Of a stretch of DNA of 49,261 nt, positions 27,783-36,373 are shown piece after piece (position 1 is the stretch's first letter; every line of letters begins with the position of its first letter). Source of the stretch: Corallococcus interemptor (GTDB lineage: Bacteria; Myxococcota; Myxococcia; Myxococcales; Myxococcaceae); NCBI RefSeq assembly GCF_003668875.1, contig NZ_RAWM01000061.1, positions 1 through 49,261 on the forward strand, given 5' to 3'. Made by a program: the position numbers and the translations under genes. The notes under the pieces were generated by a model, which ran no database searches, had not been told where the DNA came from, and saw nothing but the letters and a program-made list of their open reading frames with translations.

Positions 27783-29629
27783 CGTTGCAGCTGACCGGCC
27801 GCCCCGCCACGCGCGAGGAGAAGCTCACGGCCCTGGCGCTGTGGGTGCTGGCCTTCGCGGCGCTGTGGATGACGGAAGCGGCCGTGGGCTTCACGCGCGA
27901 CGAGAGCGTCTACTTCGCCGCGGCCGAGGGCTATTCGCAGTGGTTCCGGCTGCTGTTCCACTCGCCCGCGCAGGCGTTCACGGACAGCGCCATCGTGCGC
28001 TTGTGGGACTACAACCACGAGCACCCGGCGCTGATGAAGACGCTGTTCGGGTTGAGCCACCTGCTCTTCCACGACACGCTGGGCGTGATGCGCGACGCGA
28101 CGGCCTTCCGGCTGCCCGCGTTCGCCATGGCGGCGCTGGTGCCCGCGCTGTGCTTCCTGCTGGGCAGCGCGCTGTATGGCCGCACCGCGGGGTGGTTCGC
28201 CGCCCTCTCCTTCCTGCTGGTGCCCCGCCAGTACTTCAACGCGGAGCTGGCGTGCTTCGACATGCCGGTGGCCGCGATGTGGCTGCTGGTCGTGTACTGC
28301 TTCTGGCGCGCGCTGGAGAGCACCCGCTGGGGCGTCGCGTGCGGCGTGGCGTTCGGCCTGGCCATCGCCACGAAGCACAACGCCCTCTTCCTGCCGTTCG
28401 TGCTGTCGCCGTTCGCGCTGTGGCGCGCGTGGCAGGCCAGCGAAGGCAACCCCGAGGCCCGCGCGCGGCTGGGCCGCTTCGTGGGGCTCTTCGCGGCGGT
28501 CGCGGTGCTGTACGGCCTGCTGGTGGTGTTCCTGGGCGGGCCCGCCAACTTCCAGAAGAAGTTCCTGCTCCTGAGCCCGCACACGCTGTTCTTCGTGGGG
28601 CTCGCGGTGGGCTGCGTCGTGCTGCTGCGGGACTTGCGGCGGGTGAGCCTGCCCGTGACGCGGGCGCTGGTGCCGCTGGCGGCGATGGCGGTGCTGGGCC
28701 CCGTCCTCTTCTATCTGCACTGGCCCTACCTCTGGCACGCGCCGGTGGACCGCACCGCGTGGTACCTGGCCTTCCACGCGACGCACAACCACTACGCCTG
28801 GTTCTACCTGGGCACGCTGATGCGCGGGCCGCCCTTCCCGCTCAGCTACGTGGTGGTGAAGACGGCGCTGACGGTGCCCACCAGCCTCTTCGTGCCCATG
28901 GTGACGGGCTTCGTCGCGCTCGTGGGCCGCGCGCTGTTGAGCGTCAGTGCCCGCACGCGGGACTGGGTGCGGATGCCCACCGCGTCGGAGGCGCTGGTGG
29001 GCGTCAACGCGGTGACGTCCATCCTCATCATCAGCCACCCGCAGGTGCCGCACTTTGGCGGCGTGAAGCACTGGTTCCCGTCCATGCCCTTCCTGGGCAT
29101 CCTCGCGGGCGCGGCGGTGGCGCGCGGGTGTTTCGCGCTGTGGGACGTGCTGAAGGCGCGGCGCCCTTCCCTGTCACCGCTGGCGGTGACGGTGCCGGTG
29201 TTCGCGCTGCTCCTGGCGCCCGCGCTCCTGGGGCTGGTGCGGGTGTTCCCGTACGGCACGGCGGCGTACTCGGAGCTGGCGGGCGGGCTGCCGGGCGCGG
29301 CGACGCTGGGGATGCAGCGGCAGTTCTGGTCCAGCCACGTCACCGGCGTGCTGCCGTGGATCAACGAACACGCGAAGCCGGGCGCGCGCGTCTACCTGCA
29401 CGAGGTGAATGGCTTCTCGTTCCGGGACTACCAGCGCAATGGCATGCTGCGTCCGGACGTGCGCGCGGTGAACAGCCCGTTCGACGCGGACATCGTCGCG
29501 TACCAGTACCACCAGGAGTTCCGCGAGCACGAGTTCCTCACATGGCAGGCCTTCGGCACGCGCACCCCCGTCACCGGGCTGTACCTGGACGAGACGCCGC
29601 AGGTCATCGTCTACCAGCGTCCGGAGTGA
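27779..29629 (+). CDS. GT39-type polytopic membrane glycosyltransferase
   Basis: A 616-residue protein with about 11 membrane segments, related to ArnT/PMT glycosyltransferases that use polyprenyl-phosphate sugars at the outer face of the inner membrane. The first loop has FTRDESVYFAAAEGY with the acidic pair (DE) typical of the catalytic Asp/Glu, followed by YNHEHPALMKTLFGLSHLLF; HEHP is the usual second-loop signature. A short outer domain closes the protein (PGARVYLHEVNGFSFRDYQ). The acceptor is unknown. The 4-bp overlap with the preceding single-TM gene indicates a two-gene unit. Confidence 0.88.
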   Translation: MTLQLTGRPATREEKLTALALWVLAFAALWMTEAAVGFTRDESVYFAAAEGYSQWFRLLFHSPAQAFTDSAIVRLWDYNHEHPALMKTLFGLSHLLFHDTLGVMRDATAFRLPAFAMAALVPALCFLLGSALYGRTAGWFAALSFLLVPRQYFNAELACFDMPVAAMWLLVVYCFWRALESTRWGVACGVAFGLAIATKHNALFLPFVLSPFALWRAWQASEGNPEARARLGRFVGLFAAVAVLYGLLVVFLGGPANFQKKFLLLSPHTLFFVGLAVGCVVLLRDLRRVSLPVTRALVPLAAMAVLGPVLFYLHWPYLWHAPVDRTAWYLAFHATHNHYAWFYLGTLMRGPPFPLSYVVVKTALTVPTSLFVPMVTGFVALVGRALLSVSARTRDWVRMPTASEALVGVNAVTSILIISHPQVPHFGGVKHWFPSMPFLGILAGAAVARGCFALWDVLKARRPSLSPLAVTVPVFALLLAPALLGLVRVFPYGTAAYSELAGGLPGAATLGMQRQFWSSHVTGVLPWINEHAKPGARVYLHEVNGFSFRDYQRNGMLRPDVRAVNSPFDADIVAYQYHQEFREHEFLTWQAFGTRTPVTGLYLDETPQVIVYQRPE

Positions 29630-29658
29630 GTCCCGGGCTGGATGACGCAAGGGGACAT

Positions 29659-29674
29659 GTGCACGACCGTGCAC
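29659..29674. repeat. Inverted repeat GTGCACG-AC-CGTGCAC
   Basis: A perfect 7-bp inverted repeat with a 2-bp centre lies 30 bp after the glycosyltransferase stop and about 110 bp before the first duplicated lipoprotein gene. The tight spacing suits a dimeric-regulator operator better than a terminator. No partner copy was seen before the second lipoprotein gene. Confidence 0.35.
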
Positions 29675-29781
29675 TCGGCGGGCTGGCAGGGCTTCACGAA
29701 AAGCAGAGAGGCCGGGAAGGCGTGGCGCCAGGGTAGGATCCAGGTGTCGGCCATTCCACCTTCTTCGCGGGGGAGAGACAC

Positions 29782-30348
29782 ATGACGCGCTGGACGGGTT
29801 TGTTGACGGTGATGGCGTTGGGCGCGGGCTTCGCGGGTTGCGACGACGCGAAGCCGCCCGCGAAGGTGGCGCGCGCGCAGGTGAAGCGCACGGGCCCCGC
29901 GACGATGGAGATCATCCCCACCGAGGGGCAGCTCCCCTACTGCATGCTCTTCACGATGTCGGAGAAGGGCGTCATCCGGCAGCTGACGCTGACGCGGGAG
30001 AACCGCTCCATCCGCTGCGACCCGGGGCGCCCGGTCGCCAACACCAGCTTCCGGGTGCCGGTGCAGGAGGGCAAGGTGCGCGTCTACATCTTCTTCTCCG
30101 ACGAGCGCGTGCCCGCGGGCTCCGTCGCGCAGCAGCTCTACGACCTGCGCGACCGCGAGCGCGTCACCGCCATGGACCTGCGGCTGCCGGGGCGCATCTT
30201 CGTGGAGACGCTGGAGTTCCAGCCGGAGACGGGTGAGCCGGAGGCGACGGGCGTCGTCGTGGGCGCGGGCGGCGTGGTGACGTCCGACGGAGGCACGGCC
30301 GAGGATGCGGGAACGCGCGCGCTGACCGTGGAGCCGATGGCCAACTGA
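29782..30348 (+). CDS. Lipoprotein A1 (first copy of a duplicated cassette)
   Basis: A 188-residue predicted lipoprotein: signal MTRWTGLLTVMALGAGFAGC with lipobox FAGC and Cys at residue 20. The mature part is compact and beta-like (IPTEGQLPYCMLFTMSEKG, then TENR-type and FRVPVQEGKVRVYIFFSDER segments) with two Cys residues that could pair. GGGGAGAG lies before the ATG. The second copy at 30992-31498 is nearly identical through the core but lacks a Gly/Val-rich stretch of about 20 residues near the C-terminus (EATGVVVGAGGVVTSDGG). It faces the Arg/Glu-repeat gene at 30430-30843 across a shared hairpin. Family not recognised. Confidence 0.85.
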   Translation: MTRWTGLLTVMALGAGFAGCDDAKPPAKVARAQVKRTGPATMEIIPTEGQLPYCMLFTMSEKGVIRQLTLTRENRSIRCDPGRPVANTSFRVPVQEGKVRVYIFFSDERVPAGSVAQQLYDLRDRERVTAMDLRLPGRIFVETLEFQPETGEPEATGVVVGAGGVVTSDGGTAEDAGTRALTVEPMAN

Positions 30349-30365
30349 GCTCCCGACGTGAAGAA

Positions 30366-30394
30366 GCCCGAGGGTGGAATCTCCGCCCCCGGGC
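30366..30394. terminator. Bidirectional terminator hairpin, first cassette
   Basis: GCCCGAGGGTGG and CCGCCCCCGGGC form a 12-position stem with one mismatch and one G-T pair around an AATCT loop. It lies between convergent genes and is repeated identically at 31516-31544. Confidence 0.65.
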
Positions 30395-30429
30395 CTCCGT
30401 ACCGCGTCAGGCCGTGACGTCGAGGCGGC

Positions 30430-30843
30430 CTAGTTCACCCAGCCACCCGTGTAGCGGTTGCGCTCCAGCCGGGCCAGGCGCTCGCGCTCCTGCCGTTCCC
30501 GCTCCTGCCGCGCCTGCCGCTCGCGCTCCAGCTTCGCCAGCCGTTCGCGCTCCAGCCGGGCCTGGCGCTCGCGCTCCTGCCGTTCCCGCTCCAGCCGGGC
30601 CTGCCGTTCCCGCTCCTGCCGCTCGCGCTCCAACCGGGCCTGGCGCTCGCGTTGCTGCCGTTCCCGCTCCTGGCGCTCGCGCTCCAGCCGAGCCTGGCGC
30701 TCGCGCTCCTGACGCTCGCGCTCCATGCGGGCCTGGTCCTGGCGGCTCACGAGGGGGGTGGCGGCGTGGAAGTCCGCCGCCATCACCGGGGAGCTCGCGA
30801 CGAGCGCCACAGCCACCACCATCTTCTTGAGCATCGCCTTCAT
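30430..30843 (-). CDS. Exported Arg/Glu/Gln-repeat helix protein B1
   Basis: A 137-residue protein with a signal peptide (MKAMLKKMVVAVALVASSPVMA) and a mature N-terminus ADFHAATPLVSRQDQARMER. About 90 residues follow of degenerate repeats such as ARLERERQERERQ, ending in RYTGGWVN. The alternation of Arg, Glu and Gln with few hydrophobics suggests a long charged single helix or coiled coil in the periplasm or outer surface. GGAGG lies upstream of ATG 30843. The second copy at 31576-31995 shares the leader, N-terminus and the RYxGGW end but has a different repeat order. Function unknown. Confidence 0.82.
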   Translation of the reverse strand: MKAMLKKMVVAVALVASSPVMAADFHAATPLVSRQDQARMERERQERERQARLERERQERERQQRERQARLERERQERERQARLERERQERERQARLERERLAKLERERQARQERERQERERLARLERNRYTGGWVN

Positions 30844-30991
30844 GACCTGCCTCCGTTGAGCCGCGCTGTTGCTGCGTTCTGAACCTTCTGACGGGGGAGG
30901 CCCTGCAGGATTCAGCCACCGCGGCCTTCCGAAACACTCCGAAATCAAGCCAGAGTGAAGCCTGCGGCATTCCACTCCTGGGGAAGACCAC

Positions 30992-31498
30992 GTGACGCGC
31001 TGGACGGGCTTGTTGACGGTGATGGCGTTGAGCGCGGCCTTCGTGGGCTGCGATGACGCGACGCCGCCTGCGAAGAGAGCGCGTGCCCTGGTGAAGCGGA
31101 CCGGCGCCGCGACGATGGAGGTCATCCCCACCGAGGGACAGCTCCCCTACTGCATGCTCTTCACGATGTCGGAGAAGGGCGTCATCCGGCAGCTGACGCT
31201 GACGCGGGAGAACCGCGCCATCCGCTGTGACGCGAACGAGCCCGTCGCCCACACCCGCTTCCGCGTGCCGGTGCAGGAGGGCAAGGTGCGCGTCTACGTC
31301 GTCTTCTCCGACGAGCGCGTGGCGGCGAACGCGGTCGCGCGGCAGCTCTACGACCTGCGAGACCGCGAGCGCATCACCGCCATGGACCTGCGGCTGCCAG
31401 GGCGCATCTTCATGGAGACGCTGGAGTTCACGCCGGTGGTGGACACCGTCATGGACGCGGGAGCCCGCGCGCTGACCGCGGACTCCACGCTCCACTGA
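30992..31498 (+). CDS. Lipoprotein A2 (second copy of the duplicated cassette)
   Basis: A 168-residue predicted lipoprotein with the same signal start (MTRWTGLLTVMAL) and lipobox FVGC at residue 20 as the copy at 29782-30348. The core segments IPTEGQLPYCMLFTMSEKG, GVIRQLTLTRENR and YDLRDRER are shared; changes are scattered and conservative, and the C-terminal tail is shorter. The start is GTG at 30992 with GGGGAAG before it, where the first copy has ATG. It is divergent from B1 across 148 bp and convergent with B2. Confidence 0.84.
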   Translation: MTRWTGLLTVMALSAAFVGCDDATPPAKRARALVKRTGAATMEVIPTEGQLPYCMLFTMSEKGVIRQLTLTRENRAIRCDANEPVAHTRFRVPVQEGKVRVYVVFSDERVAANAVARQLYDLRDRERITAMDLRLPGRIFMETLEFTPVVDTVMDAGARALTADSTLH

Positions 31499-31515
31499 CC
31501 TCCAGGCGCGAAGAA

Positions 31516-31544
31516 GCCCGAGGGTGGAATCTCCGCCCCCGGGC
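31516..31544. terminator. Bidirectional terminator hairpin, second cassette
   Basis: Identical in sequence to the hairpin at 30366-30394, again between the convergent lipoprotein and repeat-protein genes. Its exact conservation marks it as part of the duplicated unit and suggests recent duplication or selection. Confidence 0.65.
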
Positions 31545-31575
31545 CTCCGCGTTGCTTCATGTTGTGCCGACAGGC

Positions 31576-31995
31576 CTACCCGCGCCAGCCACCGTTGTAG
31601 CGCGCGCGCTCCATGCGGGCCAGGCGCGCCCGCTCCCGGCGCTCACGCTCCATCCGCTCCTGACGCTCGCGCTCCCGGCGCTCACGCTCGATGCGGGCCA
31701 TGCGCTCACGCTCCATCCGCTCGCGCTCCAGCTTCGCCAGCCGCTCGCGCTCCCGGCGCTCACGCTCCTGACGCTCGCGCTCCAGCCGGGCCTGCCGCTC
31801 GCGCTCCAGCCGCGCGCGCTCCATCCGTTCCCGCTCCAGCCGCCCCAGGCGCTCACGCTCCATCCGCTCGCGCTCCATGCGGGCCTGGTCCTGACGGCTC
31901 ACGAGGGGGGAGGCGCCGTGGAAGTCCGCCGCCATCACCGGGGAGCTCGCAACGAGTGCCACCGCCACCACCATCTTCTTGAGCATCGCCTTCAT
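31576..31995 (-). CDS. Exported Arg/Glu/Met-repeat helix protein B2
   Basis: A 139-residue protein with the same signal peptide as B1, mature start ADFHGASPLVSRQDQARMER, then about 90 residues of Arg/Glu-rich repeats with more Met and Leu (RMERERLGRLERERMERA) and the end RYNGGWRG. The repeats have shuffled relative to B1 while both ends are conserved, as expected when repeat arrays slip. GGAGG lies upstream of ATG 31995. The upstream region shares several blocks with that of B1, including CTTGATTTC and GTCAGAAGGTTCAGAACGCA. Confidence 0.82.
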   Translation of the reverse strand: MKAMLKKMVVAVALVASSPVMAADFHGASPLVSRQDQARMERERMERERLGRLERERMERARLERERQARLERERQERERRERERLAKLERERMERERMARIERERRERERQERMERERRERARLARMERARYNGGWRG

Positions 31996-32153
31996 GACCT
32001 GCCTCCGTGAGCCGCGTTGTTGCTGCGTTCTGAACCTTCTGACGACGGAGGCACGGGTTGATTCACCGCTCAAAAGGCACGAGGCCCCTCCCGTTTCCCT
32101 CGGAAGAGGCCCCGCTGAAACACTCTGAAATCAAGCTGGAGTGAAGCCGCTTT

Positions 32154-33338
32154 TCAGTACGCCTCGCGGGCCATGGCCAGCAGATCCGCCTCCGTCACCG
32201 AGCGCGGATTGCCCTGGTGTGAAGCGTCCTGGAAGGCCTTCTGCGCGATGTGCTCCAGGTCCTGCTCCTTCACGCCCGCCTCGCGCAGCCGCGTCGGGAT
32301 GCCGACGGCCGCCGCCAGCTTGCGCACGCGGTCGATGGCGTTCGCGGCGAGCACCTCCTCGCGCGCGTTGGACGTGTCCCCCAGCGCGATGGAGATGCGC
32401 GCGAGCCGCGCCGTGCAGGACGCGCGGTTGAACTCCATCACCGCGGGCAGGACGATGGCATTGGCCAGGCCGTGCGGCACGTTGGAGATGGGCGTCAGCG
32501 CGTGCGCCAGCGCGTGGCTCGCGCCCAGGCCCTTCTGGAAGGCCATGGCGCCCTCCATCGCGGCCACCATCATGTCCGTGCGCGCGGCCAGGTCCTTGCC
32601 CTCCTTCACCGCCGTCACCAGCGAGCGCCCCACGCGCATCACGCCATCAATGGCCACCGCGTCCGCGAGCGGATGGAAGCCATTGGCGACATACGCCTCG
32701 ATGCAGTGGGTGAGCGCGTCCATGCCCGTGGCCGCCGTGACGGACGGAGGCAGGCCCAGCGTCAGCTCCGGATCGATCACGGCCGCCTTCGGCAGCAGGT
32801 ACGGGCTGAAGATGACCGTCTTGCGGCCCGTGTCCGCCAGCGTCACCACGCCGGAGCGCCCCACCTCCGAGCCCGTGCCCGCGGTCGTCGGAATGGCGAT
32901 GAGCGGCGGCAGGTCGTCGCGCACGTACTGGTCGCCGCCCTTCGCGTCGTCGTAGCGGCTGAGCGGCGGCTCATGCGTGGTGAGCAGTTGCACCAGCTTG
33001 CCCGCGTCCAGCGCGCTGCCGCCGCCCAGGGCGACGATGCCGTCCGCCTTGTGCGCGCGGTACGCCTCCAGGCCCGCGAACACGTCACGCTCCGTGGGGT
33101 TGGGCTCCACGCGGTCGAACACCGCGCACTCCATGCCCGCGCCCTTGAGCACGTCCGTGACGCGCGTGGCGAGCCCCGCCTTCACCACGCCCGCGTCCGT
33201 CACCAGCAGCGGGCGCTTCATGTTCAACCGCGCCGCGTGCGCGGGCAGCCGCTGGAGCGCGCCCGCGCCGAACACGATGCGCGTGGGCCACGACATCTCC
33301 GTGACGCGCGGCTCCGAGGGAATGTCAAAAGGCTTCAT
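32154..33338 (-). CDS. Iron-containing (group III) alcohol dehydrogenase
   Basis: NAD(P)-dependent, metal-containing alcohol dehydrogenase. The 394-residue protein has the nucleotide motif GGGSALDAGK, the TTAGTGSEVG loop, the metal-binding stretch GMDALTHCIEAYVANGFHPLADA, and ALAHALTPISNVPHGLANAIVLP with conserved His residues. Length is normal for the family. The start at 33338 (MKPFDIPS) has GGAGG just upstream; the larger frame lies in the next gene. It starts 20 nt after the glutamine-synthetase-like gene and is probably in one operon with it and the aldehyde dehydrogenase, suggesting oxidation of a gamma-glutamylated amino alcohol or reduction of the matching aldehyde. Confidence 0.92.
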   Translation of the reverse strand: MKPFDIPSEPRVTEMSWPTRIVFGAGALQRLPAHAARLNMKRPLLVTDAGVVKAGLATRVTDVLKGAGMECAVFDRVEPNPTERDVFAGLEAYRAHKADGIVALGGGSALDAGKLVQLLTTHEPPLSRYDDAKGGDQYVRDDLPPLIAIPTTAGTGSEVGRSGVVTLADTGRKTVIFSPYLLPKAAVIDPELTLGLPPSVTAATGMDALTHCIEAYVANGFHPLADAVAIDGVMRVGRSLVTAVKEGKDLAARTDMMVAAMEGAMAFQKGLGASHALAHALTPISNVPHGLANAIVLPAVMEFNRASCTARLARISIALGDTSNAREEVLAANAIDRVRKLAAAVGIPTRLREAGVKEQDLEHIAQKAFQDASHQGNPRSVTEADLLAMAREAY

Positions 33339-33358
33339 GAACGGTCCTCCTTCAAAAA

Positions 33359-34846
33359 TCAGATGAGCTCCAGGTAGCGCTCCAGCTCCCAGGAGGTGAC
33401 CGCCCGCTCGTACTGGCGCACCTCCCACTCGCGGGTGCGCACGAAGTGGTCCACGAAGCCCTCGCCCAGGATTTCGCGGGCACGCTCGCTGTTCTTCAGC
33501 AGGGCCACCGCGTCCTTCAGGTTGCGAGGCAGCGGCTTCGTGTTCTTCGCCTCGTAGGCGTTGGACAGCACGGGCGCGGGCGGCTCGATTTCGTTCTCGA
33601 TGCCCCACAGGCCCGCGGCCAGGCTCACCGCCATGCCGATGTACGCGTTCATGTCCGCGCCCAGCTGGCGGTACTCGATGCGCATGGACCTGGCGCTGTC
33701 GCCGATGACGCGGATGGCGCAGGTGCGGTTCTCCAGGCCCCACGTCGCGCTGGTGGGCGCCCAGGTGTTCTCCACGCTGCGCTTGTAGCTGTTGATGGTG
33801 GGCCAGTAGAGCGCCGTGAGCTCCGGCATCAGCGCCACCTGCCCGCCGATGTAGTGACGCATCAGCTTGCTCATCCCGTGCTTCTGCGACGGGTCGTGGA
33901 AGAGGTTCTCCTCGTCCTTCAGGTTCCACAGCGACTGGTGCACGTGGCCGGAGCAGCCCGGCAGCTTCGGGTCCACCTTCGCCATGAAGCACGCGGACAC
34001 GCCGTGCTTCGCGCAGATCTCCTTCACCACCGTCTTGAAGAGCGCCGCGCGGTCCGCCGCCAGCTCCAGCGTGTCGTAGCGGATGGCCGCCTCGAAGACA
34101 CCCGGGCCCGTCTCCGTGTGGAAGCCCTCGATGTTGAGCCCGTACGCGTTGCACCCGTCGATGAGCGCGTGCACCAGCGGCGCGTTCATGGACGTGCGCA
34201 GCCACGAGTAGCCGAACATGCCCGGCGTCAGCGGCGTGAGGTCCTTGAAGCCCTTCTCATGCAGGCTCTGCGGGCCCTCCTTGAAGAGGAAGAACTCGTA
34301 CTCCGCGCCGAACTTGGGCAGGAAGCCCAGCTTGCGCGCGCGCTGCCCCATCTTCTGGAGCAGCTGGCGCGGGCTCGCCTCGAAGGGCGTGCCGTCCGCG
34401 TTCACGAAGTCCAGCAGGAACGCCGCGGTGTCCGGCTCCCACGGGATGATGCGCGCGGTGGACAGGTCCACCTTCGCGGGCGTGTCCGGGTAGCCCGTGT
34501 GCCAGCCCGTCACCTTGGTGTTGTCCAGCAGCTCGTCGCCCAGGTCCCAGCCGAAGACGACGTCGCAGAAGCCCATGTTGCTCTTCGCGGCGCTGTAGAA
34601 CTTCTCCAGCGACACGTACTTGCCGCGGAAGACGCCATCCACGTCGATGGCGCCCAGCTTCACCTTGCGGACGCCCTTCTCGTCCATCCACCGGCGCAGG
34701 GAGTCCATGTCCCCCTGCTGTCCGGGCACCGCTCGCGGCCCACTCTCACCGCGCTCCTTCGCGCGAGCCCGGCGGGCCATCGCCGGATGGGTGAGCACCT
34801 TGGCCTTGGGACGCGACGGCATGCGGACCTTCCTTTTCTTCGTCAT
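33359..34846 (-). CDS. Glutamine synthetase family protein, PuuA-like (probable gamma-glutamyl-amine synthetase)
   Basis: The 495-residue protein has the GS catalytic fold: FGAEYEFFLF, FHTETGPGVFEAAI, GCSGHVHQSLW and INSYKRSVENTWAPTSATWG with ENRTCAIRV. The beta-grasp part reads GAIDVDGVFRGKYVSLEKF and lacks the FDGSSI segment of true glutamine synthetase; the NPSAYL-type adenylylation site is also absent. That pattern matches enzymes that attach glutamate to an amine (PuuA, GlnA3/GlnA4, IpuC). The start is uncertain: ATG 34846 gives a Lys/Arg-rich extension of 46 residues without a good Shine-Dalgarno, while ATG 34708 (MDSLRRWM) has GGGGG upstream and fits the family length. It lies between the iron alcohol dehydrogenase and aldehyde dehydrogenase genes. 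Confidence 0.88.
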   Translation of the reverse strand: MTKKRKVRMPSRPKAKVLTHPAMARRARAKERGESGPRAVPGQQGDMDSLRRWMDEKGVRKVKLGAIDVDGVFRGKYVSLEKFYSAAKSNMGFCDVVFGWDLGDELLDNTKVTGWHTGYPDTPAKVDLSTARIIPWEPDTAAFLLDFVNADGTPFEASPRQLLQKMGQRARKLGFLPKFGAEYEFFLFKEGPQSLHEKGFKDLTPLTPGMFGYSWLRTSMNAPLVHALIDGCNAYGLNIEGFHTETGPGVFEAAIRYDTLELAADRAALFKTVVKEICAKHGVSACFMAKVDPKLPGCSGHVHQSLWNLKDEENLFHDPSQKHGMSKLMRHYIGGQVALMPELTALYWPTINSYKRSVENTWAPTSATWGLENRTCAIRVIGDSARSMRIEYRQLGADMNAYIGMAVSLAAGLWGIENEIEPPAPVLSNAYEAKNTKPLPRNLKDAVALLKNSERAREILGEGFVDHFVRTREWEVRQYERAVTSWELERYLELI

Positions 34847-34885
34847 GAAGCGATGGAGCAGTGGAATGGAGGGACGCGCGATGGC

Positions 34886-36373
34886 TCAGGGGGACGGAAG
34901 CTTCGTCCACACGGCCTTCGTCTGGAGGTAGCCGTCCAGCGCGTGGTGGCCCAGGTCCTTGCCCCAGCCGGATTCCTTGTAGCCACCGAAGGGCGCCGCG
35001 TCGTCGAACTCGTTGAAGCAGTTGATCCACACCACGCCGCTCTTCACCTGCCTGGCCAGCGCGTGCGCCTTGGCCACGTCACCGGTCCAGATGGACGCGG
35101 CCAGGCCGTACTGCGTGCTGTTCGCCATCGCGATGGCCTCCGCGTCGTCGCGGAAGCGCAGGCAGCTGAGCACCGGGCCGAAAATCTCCTCCTGGGCAAT
35201 CTTCATGTCCGGCTTCACGTCGCCGAAGATGGTGGGCTTCACGAAGCAGCCCTTCGCCTTGAAGCCCTCCGTGTCGCGGCCGCCGCCCGCGAGCAGCTTC
35301 GCGCCCTGCTGCTTGCCGCTCTCGATGTAGCCCAGCACCACGTCCATCTGCTTCTGGCTCACCAGCGCGCCCATCTCCGTGGTCGCGTCCAGCGGGTCGC
35401 CCACCTTCATCGTGCGCGCCTTCTCCACCAGCTTCGCGACGAACGCGTCGTAGGCCTTTTCATGCACCAGCACGCGGCTGCCCGCGTTGCACGTCTCACC
35501 CTTGTTGCCGAAGATGCCCCAGAAGCACGCCTCCACCGCGCGGTCGAAGTCCGCGTCCGGGAAGATGATCTGCGGGCTCTTGCCGCCCAGCTCCAGCGTC
35601 AGCTTCTTCAGGTTGCTCGCGGCGGACGCCTGGAGCAGCCGGCGCGCGGTGCGGCCGGAGCCGGTGAAGGAAATCTTGTCCACGTCCGGGTGCCGGGCAA
35701 TCGCCTCGCCCGCGGGGTCACCCAGGCCGGTGACGACGTTGATGACGCCGGGCGGGAAGCCCGCCTCCAGCGCCAGCGCGCCCAGCTTCAGCGCGGTGAG
35801 CGGCGTGTACTCGGAGGGCTTCACCACCACCGTGCAGCCGGCGGCCAGCGCGGGGCCCAGCTTCCAGCCCAGCATGCACGTGGGGTAGTTCCACGGAATG
35901 ATGGCGCCCACCACGCCCACCGGCTCCTTGAGCGCGTAGGTGTGGAAGGGGCCGTCCACGGGCAGCACCTCGCCCGTGATGGTGCTGGCCATGTCCGCGA
36001 AGTTCGCGAGCGTCGCGGCGGCCGGCGCCACGTCACCCCGGATGGCGTCCTTGAACACCTTGCCGTTGTTCATGGACTCGACGAGCGCGAACTCCTCGCG
36101 CCGCTCGAAGAGCAGGTCCGCCAGCTTGCGGATGAGCTTGCCGCGCTCGCGGCCGGTCATCTTCCCCCACGGCCCGGACTCGAAGGCGCGGCGCGCGGCC
36201 TTCACCGCGCGGTCCACGTCCGCGGCGGTGGCGGCGGGCACGTCAGCAATCTTCTGGCCGGTGGCGGGATTCACCACCGCGAAGGTGCCCCCTTCAATGG
36301 GGTCCACCTGCTGCCCGTCGATGAGCAGCTTGAGCACAGGGAGCTTGGGAGTGAGCGAACGAGCGTCGGTCAT
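34886..36373 (-). CDS. NAD(P)-dependent aldehyde dehydrogenase
   Basis: Oxidises an aldehyde to the acid. The 495-residue protein has the general-base Glu261 in ELGGKSPQ, the catalytic Cys295 in KGETCNAGSR, the cofactor motif FTGSGRTARR and the late NCFNEFDDAAPFGGYKESG. All catalytic residues are present. It resembles the PuuC/betaine-aldehyde group. The start at 36373 (MTDARSLTP) has GAGG upstream; the frame is open to 36484 but that part is the divergent promoter region. Same strand as, and 39 nt before, the glutamine-synthetase-like gene. Confidence 0.93.
   Translation of the reverse strand: MTDARSLTPKLPVLKLLIDGQQVDPIEGGTFAVVNPATGQKIADVPAATAADVDRAVKAARRAFESGPWGKMTGRERGKLIRKLADLLFERREEFALVESMNNGKVFKDAIRGDVAPAAATLANFADMASTITGEVLPVDGPFHTYALKEPVGVVGAIIPWNYPTCMLGWKLGPALAAGCTVVVKPSEYTPLTALKLGALALEAGFPPGVINVVTGLGDPAGEAIARHPDVDKISFTGSGRTARRLLQASAASNLKKLTLELGGKSPQIIFPDADFDRAVEACFWGIFGNKGETCNAGSRVLVHEKAYDAFVAKLVEKARTMKVGDPLDATTEMGALVSQKQMDVVLGYIESGKQQGAKLLAGGGRDTEGFKAKGCFVKPTIFGDVKPDMKIAQEEIFGPVLSCLRFRDDAEAIAMANSTQYGLAASIWTGDVAKAHALARQVKSGVVWINCFNEFDDAAPFGGYKESGWGKDLGHHALDGYLQTKAVWTKLPSP

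Noticed and set aside
30407-31495. Minus-strand frame of 362 codons over the duplicated cassettes
   Set aside because: Its Gly/Ala/Arg repeats are an out-of-frame reading of the Arg/Glu-repeat gene B1, and the rest is antisense to lipoprotein A2.
30430-31995. CRISPR-like or satellite repeats
   Set aside because: The short repeats are degenerate, in coding frame and give a charged helix; there are no uniform repeats with unique spacers.
33359-34846. A housekeeping glutamine synthetase (glnA)
   Set aside because: It lacks the FDGSSI segment and the adenylylation-site motif, and lies with alcohol and aldehyde dehydrogenases.
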